Source: an uncultured Flavobacteriales bacterium
Lineage (GTDB): Bacteria; Bacteroidota; Bacteroidia; Flavobacteriales; Crocinitomicaceae
Assembly: GCA_946480815.1 (NCBI GenBank)
Contig: CAMLLB010000017.1
Span: 14,244-78,243 of the forward strand
DNA length: 64,000 nucleotides
Direction of reading: 5' to 3'
In this document: piece after piece, positions 9,000 through 17,217 of the stretch
Numbering within the stretch: position 1 is the stretch's first letter
Layout: the number at the start of each line of letters is the position of its first letter
The notes under the pieces: generated by a model
Told to the model about the DNA's origin: nothing
The model's database searches: none
What the model saw: only the letters and a program-made list of their open reading frames with translations
Translations under genes and position numbers: made by a program

Positions 9000-9191
9000 A
9001 ATTACGAATTCCTAATTGCGAATTGGAATCGTGGTTCTGCTGAAATGATTCACATGCTGATTTACAAATGATCATTCACAATTGATTAATCCTCGATCGT
9101 TTCAAGGATTTATTCTTTTTTATAAAAAAAGGTGTTTACCTATCCAATAGTTCCACATCTGTTTCTGTTAACCCCATAAAAAAGGTCTCAG

Positions 9192-11699
9192 ATGAAGCAG
9201 TTAATCACCCCAATCGCACTCTTCCTGTTCGGGAGTATAGCAAGTGCACAATCCAAAGTTTGTTATTCACTGGAAGAAGCTAAGAAAGCACCACGCCAGG
9301 TAAAAGAACTTCATTTGACGAATTCTCCTCTTACCGTGATTGATACGAACTTCAATCAATTTACAGCGCTTGAGGTCCTTGATCTGTCTTATAATCCGAT
9401 TTTGGAAGTCTCTGAAGGTGTTTCCATTCCTTCACTGAAAGAGTTGAACCTCGCTCATGCTTCTTACAATCCCTGGAAGATAGGCCTGATTGGAAAAGCA
9501 TTTCCAAACCTGGAACAATTGAACTTAAGCAGCAATCAATTGTCTTTTATTTGGTCGGGACTTCAAAGCCTGTACAAACTTGTTCGTTTGGACATTTCAG
9601 ACAATAACCTGATTGATATTCCTGTTGAGATGATGTATTTATCCAACCTGAAAGAACTCAACGTTTCAAAGAATGAGATCAAACTACAGTCAAACGAACT
9701 GGGAGCATTGTGGTCATTGGAAAAACTGGATATTTCCGACAATTCGGGATTAAGTACCAACAACCTGATTTTAAGCATTGCAGAAAACAAAAAACTAAAA
9801 GACCTGTCCATTAACGGAGACGAATTAACTTCAAAAAGTATTCAGCTCCTTTCCAATATGAACCTGGAGCGCCTGGAACTCACCGATGTTCAAAAACCTG
9901 CAGGAATCGATTTTACGCGCTTTCCTTCTATACGAAAAGTAGCACTCACCCATTCACCCGACTGGCTTTCTCCTGAAACAACTAACGAATTTGACAATGT
10001 CAATGAAATCGAATTAAGTAATTCCACCATTGCTTCCGGGATGGAAAAACTAAAATCATTGAAGGTGCTGGTCTTAAATAACATCGACGAAGCACAAATT
10101 CCAAAATTGTATTCTTTAAAAAAGCTGAGCATTCTGAATGTTTCGAATACCAATTTCAATAAAGAACAAATTGCACAATTGAAACAGGAATTACCAACAA
10201 CACAAATCATAACGGGAACAACAGATGTAACTGAAAACATGATTGCCAATAAAGTGGAACCGATCATCCAAATTCCCGTCAGGAATGTTACCCTTCAATC
10301 CGATGTTGCCAGTACGGTTACAGAAAAAAATGTATCCCTTTCCATTCCTGAAAATGCGTTCCTGGATCCGCAGGGAAATTTATACCAAGGAAAAGTAACT
10401 GTTTCCCTGACGGTTTATGATGATGCGATCCAAACAGCACTGGCTGGTATTCCAATGGCATTCACCGACAACAAGCAACAGGAATTATTTGCCTCCAATG
10501 GCATGCTGAAATTTGAAGCAAAAGGCGAAAACAACGAAACACTTCAACCCAATCCTGCAAACCTGATCCAGGCATCTGTCGGGAATCTTCAGCCCCAAAA
10601 CCCGGGTGGATTGTATGCGTTCAATCCGCAAACATCTCAATGGAATACTATTTCAAATACTGTAAACACAACGAATGCGAATGCACAGCTTCAGCGCGCC
10701 ATTGATTCCATTAATCGTTTGGATCTGAAAAACCTCGTGCCCCGGGTTTACAATGACCGTATTTTTGCGCTTTACCCGAAATTTTCACGCCTGGACAGAA
10801 CTGAAATCACCTTGTATTCTCAATTTATCCCGGCTCAATCTTCTGCTATTGCGGTGACACACAACCGAAGCAATGCCCTCGGAAAATTAATGACCAAACA
10901 AAAGTGGGTAATCGATACATTGGTGAATAAAGACATGAAAAGACAGCTGAAAGTCATGAAAAAAGAAACAAAAGCGTGGCATCAGAAAAAATTCAAAAGT
11001 CGCGACGCTAAAAAGTTTATCCCACGTTTAATGAACCGTTTGAGTATCGAACCTGATCCTTTACATGATAATTACCGCTTGACTTTCAGATACCGTGATT
11101 CTTTGGTGAGCCTACCGGTTGCTTTGGCCGGAAATTCGAACAAACAAATCCAGCGGAATACCCAAAAATTCCAATCCGGAGCGAAACAGGCCCGAATGAC
11201 CGATAAAAAAGAAGAGCAGAAATATCAAAACTCGTTGGAAGAACAACTGAAATTGGCTGAAAACAGCCTTCGTCAGCGCTTGATTGCAGGAGAAACAGCA
11301 CGAATTAATTCACTCATGGGAATCAATACATGGGCTTCACCAAACCAGCTCAATTTCGGGTTAAGCGCTTTCGGATTGATCAATTGCGATTTCTTTCAAA
11401 GAAACAGACCGGATTACTCGATATTTGCAGCCCAAAAGCTAATCGATCAAAATGGGAAATCACACAAAGTTCCTGCAACGGTCATTGCAATAGACCCCGC
11501 TAAGAACTTTTACATGGAAACCAGTACGGGAATCCCTATCAAGTGTTTTAAATCTACTATTTTGGTATTCAACCTTGGAAATAAAGCACTTGGTGTTTCT
11601 TCACCAAAAAAAGGAGGAACACGGGTTTCCGCAATCCACGTGATAGACATCACCGACAAAACTCCTGCAGAAATTTCCCAAGCCATTTTATCAATTTGA
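9192..11699 (+). CDS. Secreted leucine-rich-repeat protein
   Basis: An 835-residue exported protein with a signal peptide (1-19, SIASA before Q). About ten LRR units run from residue 30 to 345, e.g. LEVLDLSYNPI, LEQLNLSSNQL, LVRLDISDNNL and LKELNVSKNEI. A beta-sandwich-like domain follows (about 370-470; SLSIPENAFLDPQGNLYQGKVTVSLTVY), resembling the IPxxAF..DxxGN..G.V modules of secreted Bacteroidota proteins. A basic, helical region (about 580-720) comes next. There is no T9SS tail and no lipobox, so it may be periplasmic. The downstream gene starts 2 nt after the stop. Binding of an envelope or host protein is conceivable, but no function is visible. Confidence 0.7.
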   Translation: MKQLITPIALFLFGSIASAQSKVCYSLEEAKKAPRQVKELHLTNSPLTVIDTNFNQFTALEVLDLSYNPILEVSEGVSIPSLKELNLAHASYNPWKIGLIGKAFPNLEQLNLSSNQLSFIWSGLQSLYKLVRLDISDNNLIDIPVEMMYLSNLKELNVSKNEIKLQSNELGALWSLEKLDISDNSGLSTNNLILSIAENKKLKDLSINGDELTSKSIQLLSNMNLERLELTDVQKPAGIDFTRFPSIRKVALTHSPDWLSPETTNEFDNVNEIELSNSTIASGMEKLKSLKVLVLNNIDEAQIPKLYSLKKLSILNVSNTNFNKEQIAQLKQELPTTQIITGTTDVTENMIANKVEPIIQIPVRNVTLQSDVASTVTEKNVSLSIPENAFLDPQGNLYQGKVTVSLTVYDDAIQTALAGIPMAFTDNKQQELFASNGMLKFEAKGENNETLQPNPANLIQASVGNLQPQNPGGLYAFNPQTSQWNTISNTVNTTNANAQLQRAIDSINRLDLKNLVPRVYNDRIFALYPKFSRLDRTEITLYSQFIPAQSSAIAVTHNRSNALGKLMTKQKWVIDTLVNKDMKRQLKVMKKETKAWHQKKFKSRDAKKFIPRLMNRLSIEPDPLHDNYRLTFRYRDSLVSLPVALAGNSNKQIQRNTQKFQSGAKQARMTDKKEEQKYQNSLEEQLKLAENSLRQRLIAGETARINSLMGINTWASPNQLNFGLSAFGLINCDFFQRNRPDYSIFAAQKLIDQNGKSHKVPATVIAIDPAKNFYMETSTGIPIKCFKSTILVFNLGNKALGVSSPKKGGTRVSAIHVIDITDKTPAEISQAILSI

Positions 11700-11701
11700 T
11701 C

Positions 11702-12472
11702 ATGAAAGCCAACTTACTCTTCTGGCTCCTGCTGATTTCCTTCCCGTTGTTTTCACAAAGTGAATTCATCCGGGAAGCACGCTATCATTTACCGCGAAAA
11801 GATTCTTTGTTTGCCTTCGAATCAGCTCTTTCCGTGACCGGTAAATACAATTATTTCAGTGATTCAACAGAGCGAGTGGAATTAATGATCAACGGGTTGC
11901 TAAAAAAAGAGAACAGGAACCGAACTGACACGTTGAAGCAGAGTTTGGTCCTGACCCAATTAGCGACACTTTGTGTGAAGCGGATCCATACACTCATGCC
12001 CAAGAAAACAAAACGCAAAAAAAGTCTTGAAAAACGCATCCGCAGGATCTTCTTTGGTTCCAATTGCAGCTTCGGACTGATCGAAACCATTTCATTTGAA
12101 ATTCCGCTGGTAAAAAAGACCCCGAACTTTTATTATAACAAGAAAGGTCCCGACGGAGGTTTCAATTTATATGAAGGAAAATCCAAACCACGAGCTACCA
12201 AGACAGAACCTGAGCCAAAAGAAGTTTCCCTGGAGGCATATCGTTATGAAGAAATTCAGCAATTAATCCGAAAGCAATTTACCCGGAAAAAGATCAACCG
12301 GTATTTAGCAGAGAAAAATATCGCCGCTTTCGGTTACTATATTCAACTGGATGAATCGACCCTTCACAAGAATAAGATCCCTAAACTGAAAGTGCTGGTT
12401 ATTCTGGGTGAAAAGCGTTTTTCGTATAAACAGAGACGGACGTTTAATCGAAAGGTAACTTCGATTCAATGA
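11702..12472 (+). CDS. Exported hypothetical protein coupled to the LRR gene
   Basis: A 257-residue protein of unknown function. I chose the ATG at 11702, which gives an immediate signal peptide (MKANLLFWLLLISFPLFSQ), rather than a TTG two codons upstream. The mature part is very basic, rich in Lys/Arg (KKTKRKKSLEKRIRRI near 100-115), without recognised motifs. It starts 2 nt after the LRR gene stop, so the two are almost certainly cotranscribed and may act together. Its stop codon is followed directly by a dispersed repeat. Confidence 0.6.
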   Translation: MKANLLFWLLLISFPLFSQSEFIREARYHLPRKDSLFAFESALSVTGKYNYFSDSTERVELMINGLLKKENRNRTDTLKQSLVLTQLATLCVKRIHTLMPKKTKRKKSLEKRIRRIFFGSNCSFGLIETISFEIPLVKKTPNFYYNKKGPDGGFNLYEGKSKPRATKTEPEPKEVSLEAYRYEEIQQLIRKQFTRKKINRYLAEKNIAAFGYYIQLDESTLHKNKIPKLKVLVILGEKRFSYKQRRTFNRKVTSIQ

Positions 12473-12566
12473 GACTTCGACTACGCTGCGCCTATGCTAT
12501 AGCTTTAGCGCAAGCATTCAGTCTCCCTTTGATCAAATGCCTTGGTGGCTGAGCATAGTTGAAGTC
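12471..12566. repeat. Second inverted pair of the GACTTCGACTNCGCT repeat, degenerate
   Basis: The forward copy at 12473-12490 abuts the TGA stop of the preceding gene. The reverse copy at 12547-12566 (complement GACTTCAACTATGCTCAG) is degenerate. A different 32-bp repeat (12487-12518) lies between them. Confidence 0.7.
12487..12518 (+). repeat. 32-bp imperfect-palindrome repeat, copy 1
   Basis: It matches 30764-30795 at 29 of 32 positions by eye. Core: TGCGCCTATGCTAWAGCTT. The arms TATGCT and AGCAT make it an imperfect palindrome. Confidence 0.75.
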
Positions 12567-12575
12567 AAAAACAAA

Positions 12576-12608
12576 CCCCGACGATCAGTCGGCTGACTGA
12601 TGTCGGGG
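12576..12608 (-). terminator. Rho-independent terminator of the cold-shock gene
   Basis: The arms CCCCGAC..ATCAGTC (12576-12590) and GACTGATGTCGGGG (12595-12608) pair with one bulged base. On the minus strand the run TTTGTTTTTG follows. Confidence 0.85.
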
Positions 12609-12633
12609 TCCAAAAGAAAAATTTATATACTCG

Positions 12634-12825
12634 TTATGCGTGCTTCACGTTAACCGCCATTAATCCTTTTCTTCCTTCTTCCAAGTCAAATGTAACAGCG
12701 TCGTTTTCATTTACTTTGTCCACCAATCCTGAAACGTGTACAAAGTACTCTTTGTTAGTTTCATCTTCTTTAACAAACCCAAAACCTTTAGTTTCATTAA
12801 AGAATTTAATAGTTCCTTTATTCAT
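12634..12825 (-). CDS. Cold-shock-domain (CspA family) RNA-binding protein
   Basis: A 63-residue single OB-fold protein that binds single-stranded RNA/DNA and would act as an RNA chaperone. RNP1 is KGFGFV (about 13-18). RNP2 is YFVHVS (about 27-32), with Tyr and Val where the canonical motif is VFVHFS. The start GTIKFFNETKGFGFV is typical; length is near the 66-70 usual for CspA. It is monocistronic: own hairpin terminator downstream, and the pdhC terminator between it and the upstream genes. The 5' leader contains a perfect 6-bp hairpin 6 nt before the ATG. Confidence 0.93.
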   Translation of the reverse strand: MNKGTIKFFNETKGFGFVKEDETNKEYFVHVSGLVDKVNENDAVTFDLEEGRKGLMAVNVKHA

Positions 12826-12831
12826 ATTCTC

Positions 12832-12846
12832 GTTTATTTGATAAAC
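12832..12846 (-). promoter_or_regulatory. Leader hairpin before the cold-shock gene
   Basis: On the mRNA GUUUAU-CAA-AUAAAC forms a 6-bp, A/U-rich hairpin just 6 nt upstream of the start codon. CATCTTTG further upstream is a weak -7 candidate. A temperature-sensitive structure or protein-binding site is possible; this is inference. Confidence 0.4.
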
Positions 12847-12901
12847 AAAGATGTAATAATAAATTGAATACGAGTTATTTATTTAAAAAAAATCGCAGAA
12901 A

Positions 12902-12937
12902 ATTAAAACGGCCACTCGATTGAGCGGCCGTTTTAAT
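12902..12937 (-). terminator. Terminator of the pdhA-pdhC transcript
   Basis: Sixteen-nt arms 12902-12917 and 12922-12937 (ATTAAAACGGCC...GGCCGTTTTAAT) pair with one mismatch around loop GATT. A T-rich run follows on the minus strand. Confidence 0.85.
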
Positions 12938-12950
12938 GATATATCAATTT

Positions 12951-14249
12951 CTAAACCAGCATCATAACCGGGTTTTCCATGTATTGTTTAAAGGTCTGTA
13001 AGAATGCAGCTCCGGTTGCTCCGTCAACTACTCTGTGATCACATGATAGTGTCACTTTCATAATATTTCCAGGAACAACTTGTCCGTTCTTCACAACCGG
13101 CTCCTGAGAAATTCCCCCGATTGCCAGAATACAGCTATCCGGTGAATTAATGATCGCTGTGAATTGTTCTATTCCAAACATTCCCAGGTTTGAAACGGTA
13201 AAGGTATTTCCTTCCCATTCAGCCGGCTGCAGTTTTTTATCTTTTGCCTTTTGGGCCAATACTTTTACTTCCTCACCGATTTGAGATAAGCCTTTGCTAT
13301 CTGCAAAACGAATCACAGGAACCAGCAAACCTTCGTCAACAGCAACAGCAACTCCAATATGCACATGATTATTTCTGCGGATCACGTCACCCAACCAGGA
13401 TGAATTAATCGCCGGATGTTTACGCAATGCCATTGAAACCGCTTTGATCACCATATCGTTGAATGAAACTTTTACTCCTTCATTGCTGTTCATCGCCTTA
13501 CGTGCCGCAATTGCATTGTCCATATCCAGAGAAATAGTCAAATAGAAGTGCGGTGCGGTAAATTTAGATTCACCCAAACGGCGTGCAATCGTTTTACGCA
13601 TCTGCGATACAGGTTCATCTGTAAAAGATTCACTCATTGCAGCTCCCGAAGCAGCAGCAGGTCTTGCAGGTGCATCGTAAGGAACATAATGATCAACGTC
13701 TCTTTTTGTGATTCGCCCACCTTCTCCTGTACCTGTAATAAAGCTCAAATCAACACCTTTCTCCTCTGCTAATTTCTTAGCAAGCGGAGAAGCCAGAATA
13801 CGTCCGTTTGTAGTATTTGAAACAGCAGGAGCAGCTTTTGGAGCAGCAGTAACCGCAGCAGGAGCTTTTTCCTCCTTCGGTTTTTCATCTTTGCCAGATG
13901 AATCCTCCGTCTTCGAAAGCTTCGCTTCCTCTTTTTTATCTTCCGATTTTTTTTCTTCTGCGGGAGCATCAGCTTTTGCCGAAGAACCGATCAAAGACTT
14001 AATATCTTCCCCTTTTTCGCCAATGATTGCCAGCAATGCATTTACGGGAGCTGTTTTTCCCTTTTCAACTCCAATGTGCAATAACACCCCGTCGTAAAAA
14101 GATTCAAACTCCATGGTTGCTTTATCTGTTTCAATCTCAGCCAATAATTCACCTGATTTTACAGCATCACCAACTTTTTTGTGCCATTCTGCAACAACAC
14201 CTTCTGTCATGGTGTCGCTCAATTTGGGCATGTATATAACCTCAGCCAT
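12951..14249 (-). CDS. pdhC: Pyruvate dehydrogenase complex E2, dihydrolipoamide acetyltransferase
   Basis: A 432-residue E2 subunit that transfers the acetyl group from lipoate to CoA. One lipoyl domain (1-80) carries lipoyl-Lys43 in EIETDKATMEF. An Ala/Pro/Lys/Glu linker (about 90-150) leads to the E3/E1-binding domain (about 150-190; ASPLAKKLAEEKGVDL...GRITKRDV). The catalytic domain (about 205-432) has His405 and Asp409 in SCDHRVVDG. It lies 21 nt downstream of pdhA. A single lipoyl domain is normal for Flavobacteriia-type E2. The E3 partner is probably the Lpd at 30942-32333. Confidence 0.95.
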   Translation of the reverse strand: MAEVIYMPKLSDTMTEGVVAEWHKKVGDAVKSGELLAEIETDKATMEFESFYDGVLLHIGVEKGKTAPVNALLAIIGEKGEDIKSLIGSSAKADAPAEEKKSEDKKEEAKLSKTEDSSGKDEKPKEEKAPAAVTAAPKAAPAVSNTTNGRILASPLAKKLAEEKGVDLSFITGTGEGGRITKRDVDHYVPYDAPARPAAASGAAMSESFTDEPVSQMRKTIARRLGESKFTAPHFYLTISLDMDNAIAARKAMNSNEGVKVSFNDMVIKAVSMALRKHPAINSSWLGDVIRRNNHVHIGVAVAVDEGLLVPVIRFADSKGLSQIGEEVKVLAQKAKDKKLQPAEWEGNTFTVSNLGMFGIEQFTAIINSPDSCILAIGGISQEPVVKNGQVVPGNIMKVTLSCDHRVVDGATGAAFLQTFKQYMENPVMMLV

Positions 14250-14270
14250 CTGCGATTTATTATATTCTAA

Positions 14271-15323
14271 TTAATATTCAATAATGTAAGGGTAGTTCGG
14301 TTCCTGGTAGATGTCTTCATACAGTTCATCTGCATCCGGATACGGAGATTCTTCAGCAAATTTTACCGAATCTTCCACTTCGTTTTTCACCCAGGTATCA
14401 ATTTCTTCGATTTGCTTGTCAGTCAACCACTTGTTTTCCTTGATCATATTCAAGCAATGTTCGATCGGATCCTGTTCCATCCATTCCGCTACTTCTTCTT
14501 TCGTACGGTATTTTTGCGGATCCGACATGGAATGTCCTTTGTATCTGTATGTGCGGATATCCAATAATGTTGGCCCGTCACCTCTTCTCGCTCTTGCAAC
14601 TGCCTCTTCCACTGCTTCGTGAACTGCTTCGGGAGACATTCCGTTCACAGATTTGGAAGGCATTTCGTAAGAATCACCGATCTTGGATAAATCCGTTACG
14701 TTCGTAGTACGTTCAACAGAAGTACCCATTGCGTAATTGTTGTTCTCAATAATATAGATTACCGGCAATTTCCAGTTCATCGCCATATTGAATGTTTCGT
14801 GCAACGCTCCCTGACGAACTGCTCCGTCACCCATTGAAACGAACACTACGTTATCCGTTCCGTTGTATTTCTCAGCAAAAGCAACACCAGTTCCCATTGG
14901 AATCTGCGCTCCAACGATTCCGTGTCCACCCATAAAATTCCGTTCCTTATCGAAGAAGTGCATGGATCCTCCTTTTCCTTTGGAACAACCTGTAGAACGA
15001 CCATATAATTCAGCCATCAATACACGAACATCTGTTCCCAATCCGATCGGATGCGCGTGATCGCGATAAGCAGTCATATGAGAATCCGTTGGCTTTGATG
15101 CACTGACTGTTCCGGCAACGATCGCTTCCTGACCAATATATAAGTGACAAAATCCACCAAACTTCTGCTGAATGTACAATTGTCCTGCTTTCTCTTCAAA
15201 ACGACGCATTAAAAGCATGTCTTTATACCATTTAACGTATGTCTCTTTCGAAAATTTAGATGTGCCTTTCAATGCACTCTTATTTGTTGTTTTTGATGGT
15301 TTTGAAGCTGTTTTCGTAGCCAT
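14271..15323 (-). CDS. pdhA: Pyruvate dehydrogenase E1 component, alpha subunit
   Basis: A 350-residue thiamine-diphosphate-dependent E1-alpha that decarboxylates pyruvate. The ThDP-binding signature GDGAVRQGALHETFNMAMNW and the regulatory-loop region YRYKGHSMSDPQKYRT are present. I placed the start at 15323 (MATKTASKPSK) rather than an ATG 60 nt upstream because a -7 box (15352-15359) lies between the two. A Lys/Ser/Thr-rich N-terminal extension of about 25 residues precedes the conserved core. E1-beta (pdhB) is not adjacent or elsewhere in this window, so it must be encoded away from here. Confidence 0.94.
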   Translation of the reverse strand: MATKTASKPSKTTNKSALKGTSKFSKETYVKWYKDMLLMRRFEEKAGQLYIQQKFGGFCHLYIGQEAIVAGTVSASKPTDSHMTAYRDHAHPIGLGTDVRVLMAELYGRSTGCSKGKGGSMHFFDKERNFMGGHGIVGAQIPMGTGVAFAEKYNGTDNVVFVSMGDGAVRQGALHETFNMAMNWKLPVIYIIENNNYAMGTSVERTTNVTDLSKIGDSYEMPSKSVNGMSPEAVHEAVEEAVARARRGDGPTLLDIRTYRYKGHSMSDPQKYRTKEEVAEWMEQDPIEHCLNMIKENKWLTDKQIEEIDTWVKNEVEDSVKFAEESPYPDADELYEDIYQEPNYPYIIEY

Positions 15324-15351
15324 GCTTACCCGTTTTTGTTTGTTTAACGGA

Positions 15352-15359
15352 CAAATATA
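15352..15359 (-). promoter_or_regulatory. -7 box of the pdhA-pdhC operon
   Basis: The minus strand reads TATATTTG (TAnnTTTG), 28 nt before the chosen pdhA start. Its position argues against the upstream ATG at 15383. Confidence 0.6.
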
Positions 15360-15390
15360 AAAAGAACTCGGCAGATAGGACATGGATTTA

Positions 15391-15467
15391 ATTGAAAATG
15401 GAGAATTTTAAAATTGAAAAGTAAAAAGCAAAAAATCTTCACACTTTTCAATTCTCCATTTTTCAAT
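15391..15467. repeat. A/T-rich inverted repeat in the pdhA/phosphodiesterase divergent region
   Basis: ATTGAAAATGGAGAATT (15391-15407) is complementary to 15450-15467, apart from one extra T. Such ATTGAAAATGG-type inverted repeats are common in Bacteroidota intergenic DNA. A related half-copy (TTGAAAATGGACAATT) follows the patatin gene near 54934. Confidence 0.6.
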
Positions 15468-15487
15468 TTTCAATTTCACAAAATGTT

Positions 15488-15495
15488 TAGTTTTG
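15488..15495 (+). promoter_or_regulatory. -7 box of the phosphodiesterase-porQ transcript
   Basis: TAGTTTTG matches TAnnTTTG, 19 nt before the ATG at 15515. Confidence 0.5.
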
Positions 15496-15514
15496 TGGTC
15501 ATTCGATTCGTTTC

Positions 15515-16036
15515 ATGGTAAAAATTGGTTTGCTTTCCGATACACACGGTTTTCTTCCCGAACGTGTTTTTGAATTATTCAAAGATGTGGACGAGATCTG
15601 GCATGCCGGAGACATCGGAAGCCTGGATATTACCGACCGGTTAAAAGCATTCAAACCATTGCGTGCCGTTTTCGGAAATATTGATGACCAGGCAATCCGG
15701 TCGGAATTCCCGGAATACCTGCATTTTCAGATTGAAGCAGTTTCCGTTTCAATGACCCACATTGCAGGACGACCGGGAAGATACAGTAAGAATTCGGCAG
15801 ATTTTATCCGTGAAACACAACCCAACCTGTTTGTTTGCGGACATTCACATGTATTGCTTGTCCAGCATGACAAAAGTAAAAACACCCTTTGGCTGAACCC
15901 GGGAGCTTGCGGGAACAAAGGTTTTCATTCGATCCAAACAGCCTTGCGATTCCAAATAAACGGGAATAAAATCGAAAAAATGGAAGTGATCGAATTTGGA
16001 AAAAGATCAGACCTGAACAATGAAGACAAAAATTAA
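15515..16036 (+). CDS. Calcineurin-like phosphodiesterase (YfcE/MJ0936 family)
   Basis: A 173-residue cytoplasmic metallophosphoesterase. Metal-site motifs appear in order: Asp9 and His11 (SDTHG), Asp33 (HAGDIG), Asn55 (FGNIDD), His82 (MTHIAG), and His110 and His112 (CGHSHV). The closing NPGACGNKGFHS is typical of the MJ0936/YfcE group, which hydrolyse phosphodiesters in vitro; the physiological substrate is unclear. Fifteen nt separate its stop from porQ, so the two probably share the promoter at 15488. Confidence 0.9.
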   Translation: MVKIGLLSDTHGFLPERVFELFKDVDEIWHAGDIGSLDITDRLKAFKPLRAVFGNIDDQAIRSEFPEYLHFQIEAVSVSMTHIAGRPGRYSKNSADFIRETQPNLFVCGHSHVLLVQHDKSKNTLWLNPGACGNKGFHSIQTALRFQINGNKIEKMEVIEFGKRSDLNNEDKN

Positions 16037-16051
16037 ACGTTATTGCCACAT

Positions 16052-17077
16052 ATGAAATATAAACTGGCGCTCATATTACTTAGTATACTTCCATCTATTG
16101 TTTTTGCACAAACCGGAGGAATTCATTCGTTTCAGAATTTAAATTCTCAGTACAATGCCAGAACTATGGCTTTGGGTGGCGATGCAATCACCATTTATGA
16201 CAATGACCTGAACCTTGGATTGAACAATCCGGCAATTATGAACTACCAGATGCATGGCCGTTTCGGATTCAACCAATCCATCCTGACAAGCGGAGTCAAT
16301 ACAGGAGCACTGACTTACGCCAGAAAGATCAGAAAGACGATGGGAATGGTCCATTTCCGATATTCTTCTTATGGTAAAATGCAACGCACGGATATTGACG
16401 GAACGAACCTTGGAACATTCAGTCCGGGTGATTTTATCCTTGGGGCAAGTGCACAACATGCATTCAACGAGCGCATGTCGGCCGGTGCCACTTTAAACAT
16501 TCTTTACTCTCAATTGGATTCGTATACCGCTTTCGGTACCAGTCTTGATATTGCAGGACTTTACAGGGATTCTGCCCACAACTTAAATATTGTTGGGGTT
16601 GTCAAAAACCTGGGAGTACAATGGAAAGGATTCACAACCGAGAAAAATCCACTGCCTTTGGAAGTTCAATTAGGTATCTCTCATAAATTAAGACACGCAC
16701 CCTTCCGGATCAGTTTAGTTGCTCAACATTTACAGAAGTGGAACCTTTCGTATGTTGATCCCAACGCAAAACCACGGATAGATCCTTTAACGGGTGATAC
16801 GGTCCAGGTAAAAAAATCCGGATTCTTTGATAACCTGGCACGACATGCAAAAATCCAATTGGAGATCCTGATTGGTAAAAAACTTCAAATCAGGACAGCC
16901 TTCGACTACCAGAGAAGAAAAGAACTGGCAATTGTAGGCCGGGGAGGATTAGCCGGTTTTAGCTTTGGAGCAGGTATGGCTTTCAAACGATTCAGTATTG
17001 ATTATGGGTGGTATATCTACTCTGCTGCCGGCAGTCAGCACGGCCTGACTTTAAATTTTTTACTTTCCAAAAAGTAG
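16052..17077 (+). CDS. porQ: Type IX secretion system protein PorQ
   Basis: A 341-residue outer-membrane barrel protein of the FadL-like PorV/PorQ group. I chose the ATG at 16052, directly before the signal peptide (MKYKLALILLSILPSIVFAQ), over a TTG three codons upstream. Family features are the N-terminal SQYNARTMALGGDAITIYDNDLNLGLNNPAIMN, the repeated barrel strands and the closing FSIDYGWYIYSAAGSQHGLTLNFLL. In Porphyromonas gingivalis PorQ anchors the attachment-complex protein PorZ. In many Bacteroidota porQ sits beside cmk; here cmk follows after one intervening outer-membrane protein gene. Confidence 0.9.
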   Translation: MKYKLALILLSILPSIVFAQTGGIHSFQNLNSQYNARTMALGGDAITIYDNDLNLGLNNPAIMNYQMHGRFGFNQSILTSGVNTGALTYARKIRKTMGMVHFRYSSYGKMQRTDIDGTNLGTFSPGDFILGASAQHAFNERMSAGATLNILYSQLDSYTAFGTSLDIAGLYRDSAHNLNIVGVVKNLGVQWKGFTTEKNPLPLEVQLGISHKLRHAPFRISLVAQHLQKWNLSYVDPNAKPRIDPLTGDTVQVKKSGFFDNLARHAKIQLEILIGKKLQIRTAFDYQRRKELAIVGRGGLAGFSFGAGMAFKRFSIDYGWYIYSAAGSQHGLTLNFLLSKK

Positions 17078-17160
17078 GCGCAGTTCATTTTAAATCAATG
17101 ATTTACGCTTATATCAAGAACTTATTTTTAAGTTATTCACCGAAATTTGTTAACATGTTT

Positions 17161-17193
17161 TTGTAACCTGAATCTTTTTAATACGTAGATTTG
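17161..17193 (+). promoter_or_regulatory. Strong promoter of the 17218-17955 gene
   Basis: TTG (17161-17163) and TAGATTTG (17186-17193) are spaced by 22 nt. The leader to the ATG at 17218 is about 20 nt and A/T-rich. Confidence 0.65.
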
Positions 17194-17217
17194 CCCAAAC
17201 CAATAATAATTTATAAC

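Noticed and set aside
8990..9191. Small RNA or gene between the carbonic-anhydrase-like and LRR genes
   Set aside because: The stretch contains the terminator and low-complexity AATTACGAATT-type sequence only.
13708..14097. Long antisense open frame (129 codons) over pdhC
   Set aside because: It lies opposite the Ala/Lys/Glu-rich linker of pdhC, whose composition removes stops on the other strand; it has no promoter or recognisable protein.
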